64,000 bases of DNA from contig JAIBCB010000002.1 in the NCBI GenBank assembly GCA_019694355.1, forward strand, positions 620,001 to 684,000, in the 5' to 3' direction. Shown here one piece after another: positions 26,496 to 34,900 of the stretch (positions are counted from its first letter, which is position 1; every line of letters begins with the position of its first letter). Both the position numbers and the translations under genes were made by a program. Origin of the DNA: Pyrinomonadaceae bacterium (GTDB lineage: Bacteria; Acidobacteriota; Blastocatellia; Pyrinomonadales; Pyrinomonadaceae). Below the pieces are notes generated by a model that made no database searches, had not been told where the DNA came from, and saw only the letters and a list, made by a program, of their open reading frames with translations.

Positions 26496-27866
26496 GTGAA
26501 TTCAGAACTCGATATACTTATTCTCGCGGCGGGCCTTGGAACGCGCATGCGTTCGGGAAAGGCGAAAGTGCTGCATCATCTCGACGGCCGTCCGTTGATC
26601 GTACACGTTTGTGAGACCGCGGCAAAACTTGATCCCGCGAATATCTTCGTTGTGGTCGGCCACCAGGCCGAGGAAGTTACTCAGGCAGTCAACACGGAAT
26701 TCAGCGATCAGCGGATCAAGTTCGTCCGGCAGGAGAAAATGCTTGGTACGGGCGATGCGGTCGCCTCCGCTCGCGAAGCATTGGCCGGGCGAGATTCGCG
26801 GCTGTTGGTTCTTTCGGGCGATGTTCCGCTGATCGCCGAGCAGACGCTCCGAAGTTTGCTTGACGCATCCTCAGCGGCAACGATCCTGACCGTAACTCTT
26901 CCTGATCCAACAGGTTACGGGCGTGTTATACGCTCACAAGCTGGTGATTTCGAGCGCATCGTCGAGCAGAAAGATGCCTCGCCGGATGAGCTTGCGGCCA
27001 ACGAGATCAACTCAGGCATCTACTGCTTTGATACGCAAAAACTTTTTGCCGCCCTTTCGAAGATCAGCAACGACAATGCTCAAGGCGAATACTACTTGAC
27101 GGATGTTCCTGGAATTTTGAGGCAAGAAGGGGAAACGGTCGGCCTGTTCTTGCATTCCGATCCGCTTGAGATCGAAGGCGTGAACGACCGACGTCAGCTT
27201 GCGGAAATGGAGACGCGTTTGCGTGCCCGAACGATCGAAAAGCTGATGCTCGAAGCCGGTGTAACTTTCACCGACCCCTCAAGCGTTTACATCAGTTCGA
27301 AGGCTGTGATCGGCCGCGACACGGTGATCTATCAAAACGTCACTATCGAAGGCAGCACCACGATCGGCGAGAACTGTGTTATTCGTCCCGGAACGCGGAT
27401 AGTCGGCTCAAAGTTGGGCAACGGCGTCGAGATACGCGACAACTGCCTTATTGCTGACGCAACGGTTGGTGAAAACTGCGTTGTCGGGCCGATGGCACAG
27501 CTTCGCGGCGGCGCCGAAATGGCAGAGAATAGCCACGTCGGCAACTTTGTCGAGTTAAAGAAAACACGCCTTGGGAAGGGCTCAAAGGCGAATCATCTGA
27601 CATATCTCGGCGATGCGACTATCGGCGAAAAGACGAATATCGGTGCCGGTACGATCACCTGCAATTACGACGGCACGCACAAGCATCCGACAACGATCGG
27701 CGATAACGTCAAGATCGGCTCCGACACGATGCTCATTGCTCCCGTCACTGTCGGCGACGGAGCCTCCACCGGTGCCGGTAGCGTCGTCACAAAGGACATT
27801 CCGGCCGGAGAATTGGTGGTCGGTGTCCCTGCGAAGTCGAAGAAAAGTGCGCAAGCCTGTGAATGA
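26496..27866 (+). CDS. glmU: Bifunctional GlcNAc-1-phosphate uridyltransferase/GlcN-1-phosphate acetyltransferase
   Basis: 456 residues with a GTG start at 26496. The N-terminal pyrophosphorylase domain has LILAAGLGTRMRSGKAKVLH (about 7-27) and NEINSGIYCFD. The C-terminal left-handed beta-helix (about 255-450) has hexapeptide repeats and the acetyltransferase residues in FVELKKTRLGKGSK and TITCNYDGTHKH. It makes UDP-GlcNAc for peptidoglycan and lipopolysaccharide. Length matches the family. It follows yvcK by four bases and is followed eight bases after its stop by the VWA gene. Confidence 0.96.
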   Translation: MNSELDILILAAGLGTRMRSGKAKVLHHLDGRPLIVHVCETAAKLDPANIFVVVGHQAEEVTQAVNTEFSDQRIKFVRQEKMLGTGDAVASAREALAGRDSRLLVLSGDVPLIAEQTLRSLLDASSAATILTVTLPDPTGYGRVIRSQAGDFERIVEQKDASPDELAANEINSGIYCFDTQKLFAALSKISNDNAQGEYYLTDVPGILRQEGETVGLFLHSDPLEIEGVNDRRQLAEMETRLRARTIEKLMLEAGVTFTDPSSVYISSKAVIGRDTVIYQNVTIEGSTTIGENCVIRPGTRIVGSKLGNGVEIRDNCLIADATVGENCVVGPMAQLRGGAEMAENSHVGNFVELKKTRLGKGSKANHLTYLGDATIGEKTNIGAGTITCNYDGTHKHPTTIGDNVKIGSDTMLIAPVTVGDGASTGAGSVVTKDIPAGELVVGVPAKSKKSAQACE

Positions 27867-27873
27867 ATATCAA

Positions 27874-28545
27874 ATGAAGGGCCTTTTAGTGATATGTTTC
27901 GTTATCCTGACCGCCATTCCGTTGTTGGCTCAGAGACCGGCGTACGGAATTTTAGTGGACAACACGGGGTCGATGCGAACGCAGTTTGACAGGGAACTCG
28001 AACTGGCACGCGAGGTTGTGAAGCAACTAAACGACGGTACGTCGATCTCGATTTTCAGGTTTAGGAAAGAAGACGGACCATCGAAGAATGCCGTGGTGCA
28101 GGCTGCGTTGCATTGCACCACAGACCGGATCTTGCTGAACAAAACAATTGACGAACTTTACCTCCTCGGCGGCCAAACTACGTTGATCGACGCTGTGCAA
28201 GGCTCCGCAGACGTGCTCAACACTATCACCGAAAGGTGCGGTGAGTATTCGGAGCGAAACTTGGTGCTTATCACTGACGGCGAAGATCGCACGAGTGTCG
28301 AGAAACTGGAAGACCTCGTGACATCCTTGAAATCCACTAAGACGCGAGTGTTCGCGATTGGACTGGTCGGTGAACTCGATCCGGCAGCCACGGCGGCGGC
28401 AAAGAGCCCGCAAGATAAAGCTAAGGAGCTGCTCATCAATATCGCGAAGGAAACAGGCGGTGCCGTTGTTTTTCCGACCAAAGATCAGGCTGCTTCCGAG
28501 ATCGTTAGGTTGATGTTCAACCCCAACCAAAGGGTATTGAAATAA
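27874..28545 (+). CDS. Exported von Willebrand factor A-like domain protein
   Basis: 223 residues from the ATG at 27874, which heads a signal peptide ([17 protein letters not shown]). One VWA domain follows: the metal site has the form VDNTGSM (D-x-T-x-S), with further site residues in [10 protein letters not shown] and [12 protein letters not shown]. The C-terminus ([14 protein letters not shown]) is typical of acidobacterial VWA proteins, but the usual N-terminal DxxV beta domain of the larger VWFA family is missing, so this is a short form. It lies in the same run as glmU and glmS, with five bases to glmS. Function unknown. Confidence 0.85.
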   Translation: MKGLLVICFVILTAIPLLAQRPAYGILVDNTGSMRTQFDRELELAREVVKQLNDGTSISIFRFRKEDGPSKNAVVQAALHCTTDRILLNKTIDELYLLGGQTTLIDAVQGSADVLNTITERCGEYSERNLVLITDGEDRTSVEKLEDLVTSLKSTKTRVFAIGLVGELDPAATAAAKSPQDKAKELLINIAKETGGAVVFPTKDQAASEIVRLMFNPNQRVLK

Positions 28546-28550
28546 CTAAT

Positions 28551-30413
28551 ATGTGTGGAATAGTTGGATACGTTGGAAATAAGCAGGTTGTGCCGCTCAT
28601 CATTGACGGGCTGAGGAAGCTTGAGTATCGCGGGTACGATTCGGCGGGCATTGCGGTCGTGGATGAGGATCACAATCTCTCGCTGCGTCGAGCCGAGGGC
28701 AAACTCCGCAATCTTGAAGAAGCGATCCGGCTGCATCCGCTCGACGGAACATACGGCATCGGCCACACGCGTTGGGCGACGCACGGCCGTCCGACCGAAG
28801 AGAACGCTCACCCGCATCGCGACCAGACGGGAAATGTCGTGGTCGTGCACAACGGCATCATCGAGAATTATCTTCCGTTAAAAGAAGGCCTGCAGGCTGA
28901 GGGCCACGAATTCCGAACAGAGACCGACACAGAGGTCGTCGCCCATCTGATCGGGCATTATGTCGAAAAAGAAGGCCTAAAACTCGAACTAGCGGTTCGC
29001 AAGGCCGTAAAGGAGCTTCGAGGCATCTTTGCCCTCTCGATCATTTCGAAGGACGAACCGGATCAGGTGATCGCCGTTCGCGAAGGCCCGCCGGTGGTGA
29101 TCGGCCTCGGCGACGGCGAATTCTTTGTCGCGAGCGACGTTCCGCCGATCCTTGCGCACACACGCGATGTCTTCTTCCTTGGCGACCGTGAAATTGCCGT
29201 CCTCACAAAGGACAGCGTCCGTGTTACCGACTTTGACGGCAACGTGGTCGAGCCTGAGCGTCAACGCATCACGTGGGACCCGATAATGGCCGAGAAAGGC
29301 GGTTTCAAGCACTTTATGCTCAAGGAGATATTTGAGCAGCCGCGTGCTGTCCGAGACACCGTGCAGGGCCGCGTTTCCCTCGACACGGGCAAGGTCTATC
29401 TCGATGCGATGGACATTTCTGAGGAGGAATTCCGCACCGTCACGTCGATAAAGATCGCTGCCTGCGGGACGTCCTGGCATGCTGGCTTAGCGGGCAAGTA
29501 TATGCTCGAAAAGCTCGCACGCGTTCCAGTCGATGTCGATTACGCGTCCGAATTTCGCTATCGAGATCCGGTTCTATCACCGAACGACCTGCTGATCGTG
29601 ATATCGCAATCGGGCGAGACCGCTGACACCATTGCCGCGATGCGCGAAGCAAAGGCGGCAGGCTGCAAGGTCCTTGCGATCTGCAATGTCGAAGGCTCGA
29701 TGATCACACGCGAGGCGGACGGCACGATCCTGACCCACGCCGGGCCTGAGATCGGCGTTGCATCGACAAAGGCCTTTACGTCGCAGATGGTCGCGCTGTA
29801 TCTATTCGCTCTTTATCTCGGCGGCGTTCGGGGCAAGTTGAGCGAAGACGAAGCCAAAAAGCTTGCTCAGGATCTTGCGGAATTGCCGCTAAAGATCGAG
29901 CAGATCTTGAACGATGCCGATTCGATCGAAGAGCTTTCGAAAGACTTTTTCCGCGTACAGGACTTTTTATATCTTGGCCGCGGCATAAACTTTCCCGTTG
30001 CCTTGGAGGGTGCCTTAAAGCTCAAAGAGATCAGCTATATCCACGCCGAAGGCTATCCGGCGGGCGAGATGAAGCACGGGCCGAACGCTCTGATCGATGA
30101 GAAACTTCCTGTCGTCGTGATAAATACTCGCGAAGAGGGAAACGCCGGCAGCGAACTTCGTTACGAAAAAACACACTCGAACATTGTCGAGGTTAAGGCC
30201 CGCGACGGCGTTATCATTTCCGTACTGACCGAGGGCGACACGATGTCGAGCAAGGTTTCGAGCCACATCATCGAGGTTCCCGAAGCAAGCGACCTGCTCT
30301 CACCGATCGTCTCTATCGTGCCGCTTCAGCTTCTTTCGTATCACATCGCGGTTCGTCGAGGCTGCGATGTCGATCAGCCTCGAAACCTGGCGAAATCGGT
30401 AACAGTGGAATAA
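28551..30413 (+). CDS. glmS: Glutamine--fructose-6-phosphate aminotransferase (isomerizing)
   Basis: 620 residues. Makes glucosamine-6-phosphate, the first step to UDP-GlcNAc. The catalytic Cys2 heads the glutaminase domain ([12 protein letters not shown]), with [18 protein letters not shown] nearby. Two SIS domains follow ([14 protein letters not shown], about 355-370; [18 protein letters not shown], about 475-492), and the protein ends in the conserved [13 protein letters not shown]. Only five bases separate it from the VWA gene, so there is no room for a glmS ribozyme; regulation through the YvcK homologue encoded nearby is possible. Confidence 0.97.
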   Translation: MCGIVGYVGNKQVVPLIIDGLRKLEYRGYDSAGIAVVDEDHNLSLRRAEGKLRNLEEAIRLHPLDGTYGIGHTRWATHGRPTEENAHPHRDQTGNVVVVHNGIIENYLPLKEGLQAEGHEFRTETDTEVVAHLIGHYVEKEGLKLELAVRKAVKELRGIFALSIISKDEPDQVIAVREGPPVVIGLGDGEFFVASDVPPILAHTRDVFFLGDREIAVLTKDSVRVTDFDGNVVEPERQRITWDPIMAEKGGFKHFMLKEIFEQPRAVRDTVQGRVSLDTGKVYLDAMDISEEEFRTVTSIKIAACGTSWHAGLAGKYMLEKLARVPVDVDYASEFRYRDPVLSPNDLLIVISQSGETADTIAAMREAKAAGCKVLAICNVEGSMITREADGTILTHAGPEIGVASTKAFTSQMVALYLFALYLGGVRGKLSEDEAKKLAQDLAELPLKIEQILNDADSIEELSKDFFRVQDFLYLGRGINFPVALEGALKLKEISYIHAEGYPAGEMKHGPNALIDEKLPVVVINTREEGNAGSELRYEKTHSNIVEVKARDGVIISVLTEGDTMSSKVSSHIIEVPEASDLLSPIVSIVPLQLLSYHIAVRRGCDVDQPRNLAKSVTVE

Positions 30414-30422
30414 GAATCTGCT

Positions 30423-30483
30423 CACGAAAAATACTAAAGGCTCGAAATTGATCGCCGGTTTCGTGCCTTTGGTGTCTTTCGTG
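30423..30483. repeat. Quasi-palindrome after glmS
   Basis: Arms CACGAAA, AAAGGC, CGAAA (30423-30447) mirror TTTCG, GCCTTT, TTTCGTG (30459-30483) in order, separated by short unpaired stretches. It could fold as a transcript end for glmS, but no T tract follows. Confidence 0.6.
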
Positions 30484-30497
30484 GGTAAAATGTCCAT

Positions 30498-31472
30498 ATG
30501 AAAGCAATAGTGATCCGCGAGTTTGGCGGCCCTGATGTCTTGAAGCTTGACGAGGTCGAGCGGCCTGTTCCAACGGGTGCGCAGGTGCTTGTCAAGATCG
30601 GTGCCGTTGGCGTAAACCCTGTGGACACATATCTTAGGTCGGGTGTTTACCCAAAACTGCCGCCGCTTCCTTACACGCCGGGGAAGGATTCTGCGGGCGT
30701 GATCGAGTCCGTCGGCAGTGACGTGCGGGAGTTCAAACCGGGCGATCGCGTTTACACTTCAGGCTCTTTGACGGGCACTTATGCGGAATATGCCCTTGCT
30801 GATGAGAAAGACGTTGCGCCGCTGCCGGACAACGTGACGTTTGAGCAAGGTGCGGGCATCTGGACGCCTTATGCGACGGCTTTTCGTGCACTATTTCAGA
30901 AAGCGAGCGCGAAAGCGGGCGAAACGGTTCTGATACACGGGGCCTCGGGCGGCGTCGGTTTGGCGGCGATCCAATGGGCGAAGAATGCCGGAATAAACGC
31001 CATCGGCACTGCAAGTTCGGCAGAAGGGAAGCAGCTTATTCTCGATAATGGCGCAGACGCGGCATTTGATCATTCCGATGAGGGACACCTTGACGCGATC
31101 CTCGAATACACAGGCGGGAAAGGCGTCGATGTCATCATCGAAATGCTCGCGAACGTCAATCTCGAACGCGATTTCAAGGCACTCGCAATGTTCGGCCGCA
31201 TCGTCGTTGTCGGTAGCCGCGGAAGCCTCGAATTCTCGCCTCGCCTGACCATGGGAAAAGATGCATCGATCTTCGGAATGTCGCTCTTTAATTACTCCGA
31301 GGCTGAACGCCTAGAGATTCGCGATGCCGTATTCAAAGGCCTTTCCGACGGCTCGCTAAAGCCTGTCGTTGCAAAGAGATTCGCCCTTGCGGACGCCTCC
31401 GCCGCGCACGAAGAGATCATCGCCTCAAAAGCCGCCGGCAAGATCGTGCTGATTCCTACCACTGACCACTGA
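30498..31472 (+). CDS. Quinone oxidoreductase-like NADPH-dependent MDR protein
   Basis: 324 residues of the medium-chain dehydrogenase/reductase superfamily, quinone-reductase (QOR) branch: no zinc ligands, GroES-like N-terminus (GVNPVDTYLRSGVYPKLPP), cofactor fold with GASGGVGLAAIQWAK (about residues 148-162) and the DVIIEMLANVN segment. Closest in style to zeta-crystallin-type NADPH:quinone reductases; the substrate cannot be told from sequence. The last codons (PTTDH) are written in the repeated word ACCACTG seen in nearby intergenic repeats, so the 3' end may have been overrun by such sequence. Confidence 0.88.
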   Translation: MKAIVIREFGGPDVLKLDEVERPVPTGAQVLVKIGAVGVNPVDTYLRSGVYPKLPPLPYTPGKDSAGVIESVGSDVREFKPGDRVYTSGSLTGTYAEYALADEKDVAPLPDNVTFEQGAGIWTPYATAFRALFQKASAKAGETVLIHGASGGVGLAAIQWAKNAGINAIGTASSAEGKQLILDNGADAAFDHSDEGHLDAILEYTGGKGVDVIIEMLANVNLERDFKALAMFGRIVVVGSRGSLEFSPRLTMGKDASIFGMSLFNYSEAERLEIRDAVFKGLSDGSLKPVVAKRFALADASAAHEEIIASKAAGKIVLIPTTDH

Positions 31473-31517
31473 CCACGGCGACGCCCCTTACTTAGTACGG
31501 GCCTCCGCAGGTTGGCT

Positions 31518-31542
31518 GCCCGCTACCGCAGGTGGTACTGAC
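31518..31542 (+). repeat. REP-like palindrome, copy 1
   Basis: 25-bp unit: GCCCGCTaccGCAGGTGG followed by the constant tail TACTGAC. The palindromic core forms a short hairpin. Further copies lie at 32344-32399 and 34713-34861. Confidence 0.7.
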
Positions 31543-31569
31543 GTTTGTGCAGATCGTCCCTTTTTTACA

Positions 31570-31624
31570 TTTTGTGCGGTTTGTGTCGATTTGTGCGGTT
31601 TGATACATTTCGTGCGGTTTGTGC
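31570..31624 (+). repeat. Three tandem copies of a TGTGCGGTTTG word
   Basis: TTTGTGCGGTTTGTG, TTTGTGCGGTTTGAT and TTCGTGCGGTTTGTG follow each other at 18-19 bp spacing with diverged spacers (TCGA, ACA). Confidence 0.7.
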
Positions 31625-31745
31625 TTCAAACGTGCGCGTCGGTTCGCTATGCTTACAACACGGTCGAGCCGGCCGTTCGGTCTTTGAAAAAGGCGGTCGT
31701 TGTTAACTGTTCGTTGGTCTTAGGTCTTCGCGGCTTGCCGCAGCG

Positions 31746-31888
31746 CAGTGCGGTCGGGCTCGCCCGACCGTCACTCGGCTTAGGAATATGTCGGAGCGTG
31801 CGGAGCACGCGACAAGAAGAAGTCGGCGGCAAGCCGCCTCCAGAAAAAGCCGGGTACGCTCATCGGTCGGGCGAGCCCGACCGCACTG
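31746..31888. repeat. Small element bounded by exact 25-bp inverted repeats
   Basis: The 25 bp at 31746-31770 (beginning CAGTGCGGTCGGG) recur as an exact reverse complement at 31864-31888 (ending GACCGCACTG). Each is itself a palindrome around CGGTCGGGC. Between them lies a GGCGGC-aa-GCCGCC hairpin unit (31822-31843). No frame inside codes. The form is that of a BIME or a very short MITE. Confidence 0.65.
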
Positions 31889-31922
31889 CTAGAGGGCAAG
31901 CCCGGAAGATGTTCTCAGTCTT

Positions 31923-32161
31923 GTCGGCGGCGGGCCGCCTCCAAAGAGAGCTGAAAACGGAGAATTGAGAATGGAAAATGGGGTTTGATCTTTTTTTCGC
32001 GAAATTCTGGGACAAATCGCGTAGGTGATTGATAACACAGCACTTATTTGTCCCAAGAGCTGTCCCAGGGGCGTCTTGGCTGGGACAAAAGGCGGCCACG
32101 TCGGCGGCAGGCCGCCTCCGAGGTTGGTTTTGGGATCGGTTCCACGGCATAAATGCCGTGG
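31923..32161. repeat. GGCGGC/GCCGCC hairpin copies and a separate perfect palindrome
   Basis: Two further copies of the GTCGGCGGC...GCCGCCTCC unit (31923-31943 and 32100-32122; the first copy is at 31822). Also here is CCACGGCAT-aa-ATGCCGTGG (32142-32161), a perfect 9-bp inverted repeat. Confidence 0.65.
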
Positions 32162-32343
32162 CAATTCGTCGGGAAGCTGCGTTGAGTGTTACGCCCTATC
32201 TGACGTGCGAGCTTCTGTAACCGAAAAACAACAGAGAATTGGCGGGCAAGACGATCAATTACAGCTGTCAGCTATGAGCTATCAGCTATCAGCGAACACG
32301 ACGTTTGAAAACCTTATGGTTGCAGGCTTCTGCAATGCTGACC

Positions 32344-32399
32344 GCCCGCTGACGCAGGCGGTACTGACAAGACCACTCGCTCACGCCGGCGGTACTGAC
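32344..32399 (+). repeat. REP-like palindromes, copies 2 and 3
   Basis: Copy 2 is 32344-32368 (GCCCGCTGACGCAGGCGG then TACTGAC). Copy 3 is 32374-32399, more diverged (CTCGCTCACGCCGGCGG then TACTGAC). They abut the RHS remnant to their right. Confidence 0.7.
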
Positions 32400-32405
32400 T
32401 CCAAA

Positions 32406-32471
32406 GCGGCGGAAACCACCATTTTCGTCTATGATGCATCTGGAGTATTGATTGCGGACATTTCGAGAGGA
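32406..32471 (+). pseudogene. RHS/YD-repeat gene remnant 1
   Basis: The frame reads TTIFVYDASGVLIADISRG, matching the RHS-core segment (TxFVYDAxGxLxAEYS) found near the C-terminus of RHS proteins. About 22 residues remain. A segment of about 30 bp including TATGATGCATCTGGAGTATT is shared with remnant 3 at 34551. It runs directly into the ribosome binding site of the next gene. Confidence 0.6.
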
Positions 32472-32481
32472 GTAAGCAACT

Positions 32482-33030
32482 ATGAAGCGACGGATCTTCT
32501 TCCTACAAACAGTTATCTTCTGTGGGGTTAGTGCGATGTTGGCTAGTGGACAGATCTCGCCGAAGATCGGATCTCTCCCAAACGCATGCCCTGTACCATC
32601 GGCTTTGGAGTTGAAAAGGGTAGGCAAACTCTCCGAAAAGGACGAACTCCGGTACCGCACGCCGATTCGCTATGTGATCGTTTACAACGAAATAGGGCCG
32701 ACCGGTGGTCGAGAGATTGAAGTATTCATGAAAGCGGCAAATATCAATGAAAGAGACTTGAGGGCCGTCTTTTGCTGGATAAGTCAGAGCTTTCCTTCAC
32801 CCGTCGCCCTGACGATCAATGTGCACACTGATCTCAACACGATCGAAACCCCGGAAGAACGAGAACTCCTAAAAGATGGCGAGGATAGTCGCTTCTCCAA
32901 ATTTTATGGTCGGTATAGGGAAGCTTCCTATAGTAGATTCGATAATCGACGCGAAGCTTTTCTATATACGAAGAATTTGGCCGAGATCAAACAGACGCTT
33001 GTTGTGATCCGCGAAGGTCAGACAGACTAG
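32482..33030 (+). CDS. Small exported protein of unknown function
   Basis: 182 residues. Signal peptide at 1-24 (FFLQTVIFCGVSAMLASGQ). GAGAGGAGT lies about nine bases before the ATG at 32482, inside the RHS remnant. The mature part is rich in charged residues with RTPIRYVIVYNE and LTINVHTDLN suggesting alternating beta strands; it has few cysteines and no motif I recognise. It stands between two RHS-derived fragments, so it may be a carried passenger gene of a former RHS locus, such as an orphan immunity protein, but nothing in the sequence proves this. Confidence 0.7.
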   Translation: MKRRIFFLQTVIFCGVSAMLASGQISPKIGSLPNACPVPSALELKRVGKLSEKDELRYRTPIRYVIVYNEIGPTGGREIEVFMKAANINERDLRAVFCWISQSFPSPVALTINVHTDLNTIETPEERELLKDGEDSRFSKFYGRYREASYSRFDNRREAFLYTKNLAEIKQTLVVIREGQTD

Positions 33031-33147
33031 GCGAATTTGGAGTCGCGCGGGAAGTACGTCTCGGCGGACGGGGTCCGCAAGGACTATGCGGGTTACGAGA
33101 AGGACGGGCCGAATGCGGAGTGCGGAATTCAGAATGTGGAACGATAA
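33031..33147 (+). pseudogene. RHS/YD-repeat gene remnant 2
   Basis: Directly after the preceding stop, 38 codons read KYVSADGVRKDYAGYEKDG and PNAECG before a TAA. This corresponds to the RHS segment with the form D-x-VR-x-x-F-x-GYE-x-D that follows the TDHLGS region in intact RHS proteins. No start codon; the RHS hallmark TGLDY that should come next is missing. Confidence 0.5.
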
Positions 33148-33207
33148 ATACGCGGTCGCTATCGCTCCTAGTTCTGACAGGGCGTATATTTTTCGGGAGG
33201 ATAAAAA

Positions 33208-33831
33208 ATGATCGGGAATCTTTTCAAGATAATAATTCTGGTGAGTATTTTTTCGAGCGCAGTTTGTGCCCAGTTCATTGATTTCCCAAAGCCGCCGGAC
33301 GCTATTTATGGAACCGAGGATAGATGTTTTGGGTCGGTGCTGCCTAAGCAGGAATTCCACTTTGCTCTCGGGAAGGTCAATACGTTCAAGAAAGAGTTGA
33401 CCGCGGACAATGGCAGAGTCTTCGAATTGTCACTTGAATCAGGCATTTCCGACTTTGGGGATCTTCCCGTGTGGAGGTTTGAGCTGACCGACCGCACGTC
33501 CCCTAAAGAACTCGCGATAAACTTTCTTGAGTCCTACGCATTTGGTTATGCCGGAATGATCTGTCCTGAACTCAAGCCACGCGTAATTGATGGCAACAAC
33601 AAGCCTTTGTGGTGCGAGGGGCGTGGATATCCATTCATTAAGACGGTTCGCAATATTCGTGTTGATGACTTTGTAGTCACACTTGCCGCAACGGACATTA
33701 AATGGAAGGATTCCGATCAAACGAAGGCCTCTGAAGTCGATGTAACCGTCGGAATAGGACCGTGGAGAGATCGCACGGACAAAGATAAGTTTCCACCTCA
33801 ACGATGCACGCCCAAACCGTGGCCGCAGTAG
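33208..33831 (+). CDS. Small exported protein of unknown function
   Basis: 207 residues, GGGAGG seven bases before the ATG. Signal peptide at 1-21 (IIILVSIFSSAVCAQ). The mature protein has four cysteines (CFGS, MICPE, LWCEG, RCTP) that could form two disulfides, and several beta-like segments (VWRFELTD, DFVVTLAATDIKW). I do not recognise the family. Second of three exported proteins between RHS remnants. Base composition is slightly more AT-rich than the housekeeping genes, as for its neighbours. Confidence 0.75.
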   Translation: MIGNLFKIIILVSIFSSAVCAQFIDFPKPPDAIYGTEDRCFGSVLPKQEFHFALGKVNTFKKELTADNGRVFELSLESGISDFGDLPVWRFELTDRTSPKELAINFLESYAFGYAGMICPELKPRVIDGNNKPLWCEGRGYPFIKTVRNIRVDDFVVTLAATDIKWKDSDQTKASEVDVTVGIGPWRDRTDKDKFPPQRCTPKPWPQ

Positions 33832-34021
33832 ACTAAAAGAATGACGGTGACGACCTAGCGGAAGATCGAGCATGAAGACTTCTTCGTTATTCTCTAGGTC
33901 AGCATGCGATATCTATTGAGTCTGGCCCGAAGCAATTCGCATCAATGGATATTTCGGAATTCACTAATAAAAAAGGCGAATGGGTCTTTGACCACAAATG
34001 CGGCCAGTGAGGAGGCTTTGA
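33832..34021. other. Intergenic region with a possible gene-end remnant
   Basis: A 21-codon frame beginning ATG at 33944 and ending TGA near 34009 (DISEFTNKKGEWVFDHKCGQ) looks like the tail of a protein, but it has no upstream body. Nothing else is seen. Confidence 0.3.
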
Positions 34022-34531
34022 ATGATATTTAAGTTAACAAGCTTTCGGCTTGCAGGCGAATTTGCTGTGAGGTTTCAACGCACGGTTGTGATTGGCCTTC
34101 TCGTGACTTCGTTTCTTTCTCTTGTAGCCTGTACGCGGGCGCAAAACAAATGTGATTACGCCGCTATCGAAGCTAACAAGGAGGCCTGGCTTGATGCGCG
34201 CGTGAACCATTACTCGTACATCGTCACGCAGTACAGAGGCGGTGCATATTTCTTTGTGCCGTTCAAGACCGAGGTAAAGGGCGACAGTCTTGTTAAGTTC
34301 GGGCCATTCGGAAAGACCACGGAGTTAATGAGGACCGACGACTATGAAAAGCTGGCAACCGTGATGGAATTGTTTGCTTTTATTGAAGCAAACTGCAAAG
34401 AAGGAACTCGTCTGGAGGTCAAGTACGACGAACACTACGGATTTCCACGAGAAATCAAACTTTATCCCAAGGTCGCAGCGAACGAAGGCCCGTTTGTCAC
34501 AAAAATCAGCGAATTCACGCCGTTGCCATAA
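34022..34531 (+). CDS. DUF6174-like lipoprotein
   Basis: 169 residues with GAGG seven bases before the ATG. A long basic N-region is followed by a hydrophobic stretch (VVIGLLVTSFLSLVAC) with lipobox LVAC (Cys37); a GTG 15 codons in would give a more usual signal length. The mature part has the order seen in DUF6174 proteins: WLDARVNHYSYIV, then TVMELFAFIEAN, then VKYDEHYGFPREIKL. The domain has no known activity. Third of the exported proteins in the RHS-remnant patch. Confidence 0.75.
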   Translation: MIFKLTSFRLAGEFAVRFQRTVVIGLLVTSFLSLVACTRAQNKCDYAAIEANKEAWLDARVNHYSYIVTQYRGGAYFFVPFKTEVKGDSLVKFGPFGKTTELMRTDDYEKLATVMELFAFIEANCKEGTRLEVKYDEHYGFPREIKLYPKVAANEGPFVTKISEFTPLP

Positions 34532-34550
34532 GCACGGAATTTCTGCCGGC

Positions 34551-34652
34551 GAGGCCACGATCTTCGTGTATGATGCATCTGGAGTATTGATCGCGGAATA
34601 TTCGGCTGAGGTTTCGCAGGAGCCGCGAGTCAGCTATTTGACAACCGATTGA
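34551..34652 (+). pseudogene. RHS/YD-repeat gene remnant 3
   Basis: Thirty-three codons read EATIFVYDASGVLIAEYS and EVSQEPRVSYLTTD, then TGA. This is the RHS core up to the conserved TTDHLGS motif, cut inside it. It is the best preserved of the three remnants and shares a DNA segment with remnant 1. It begins 20 bp after the DUF6174-like gene ends, and REP-like units follow. Confidence 0.65.
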
Positions 34653-34712
34653 CAGTGCCCTTACTAACGTGCGGGCTTCTGCAACCTTGTGTGGGCTTCT
34701 GCAACGCTGCCC

Positions 34713-34861
34713 GCCCGCTACCGCAGGTGGTACTGACATTGACCGCCCGCTGACGCAGGCGGTTCTGACTTCTGCTCACTGCTGACGGCCCACTGCTCAC
34801 TGCCTGCCCGCTCACGCAGGCGGTACTGACAAGACCACCCGCTGACGCGGGTGGGACTGAC
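34713..34861 (+). repeat. REP-like palindrome cluster, copies 4-7
   Basis: Units at 34713-34737, 34745-34769, 34806-34830 and 34837-34861. Each has a GCCCGCT-nAC-GCAGGCGG type core and a TACTGAC, TTCTGAC or GACTGAC tail, all in the same orientation as copies 1-3. The spacer 34771-34803 repeats the words CTGCTCACTGC. No gene lies in 34653-34961. Confidence 0.7.
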
Positions 34862-34900
34862 AGAGCGGTTCAACCACATGCGGGCTTCACGTCGGGCGTG

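Larger units (their letters stand above)
31473..32405. other. Gene-free accessory region filled with short repeats
   Basis: About 930 bp with no credible gene. Open frames here (for example 31591-31968) are made of repeat sequence and lack ribosome sites or recognisable protein features. The separate repeat families are listed individually. Also visible are word repeats such as AGCTATCAGCTATCAGC near 32276-32293. Confidence 0.7.

Noticed and set aside
28546..28550. glmS ribozyme
   Set aside because: Only five bases separate glmS from the upstream gene, so there is no room; nothing similar was seen earlier.
31591..32405. Frames of about 125 and 130 codons in the repeat region
   Set aside because: They are translations of palindromic repeats; only the last part (32406 on) resembles protein, and that is an RHS remnant.
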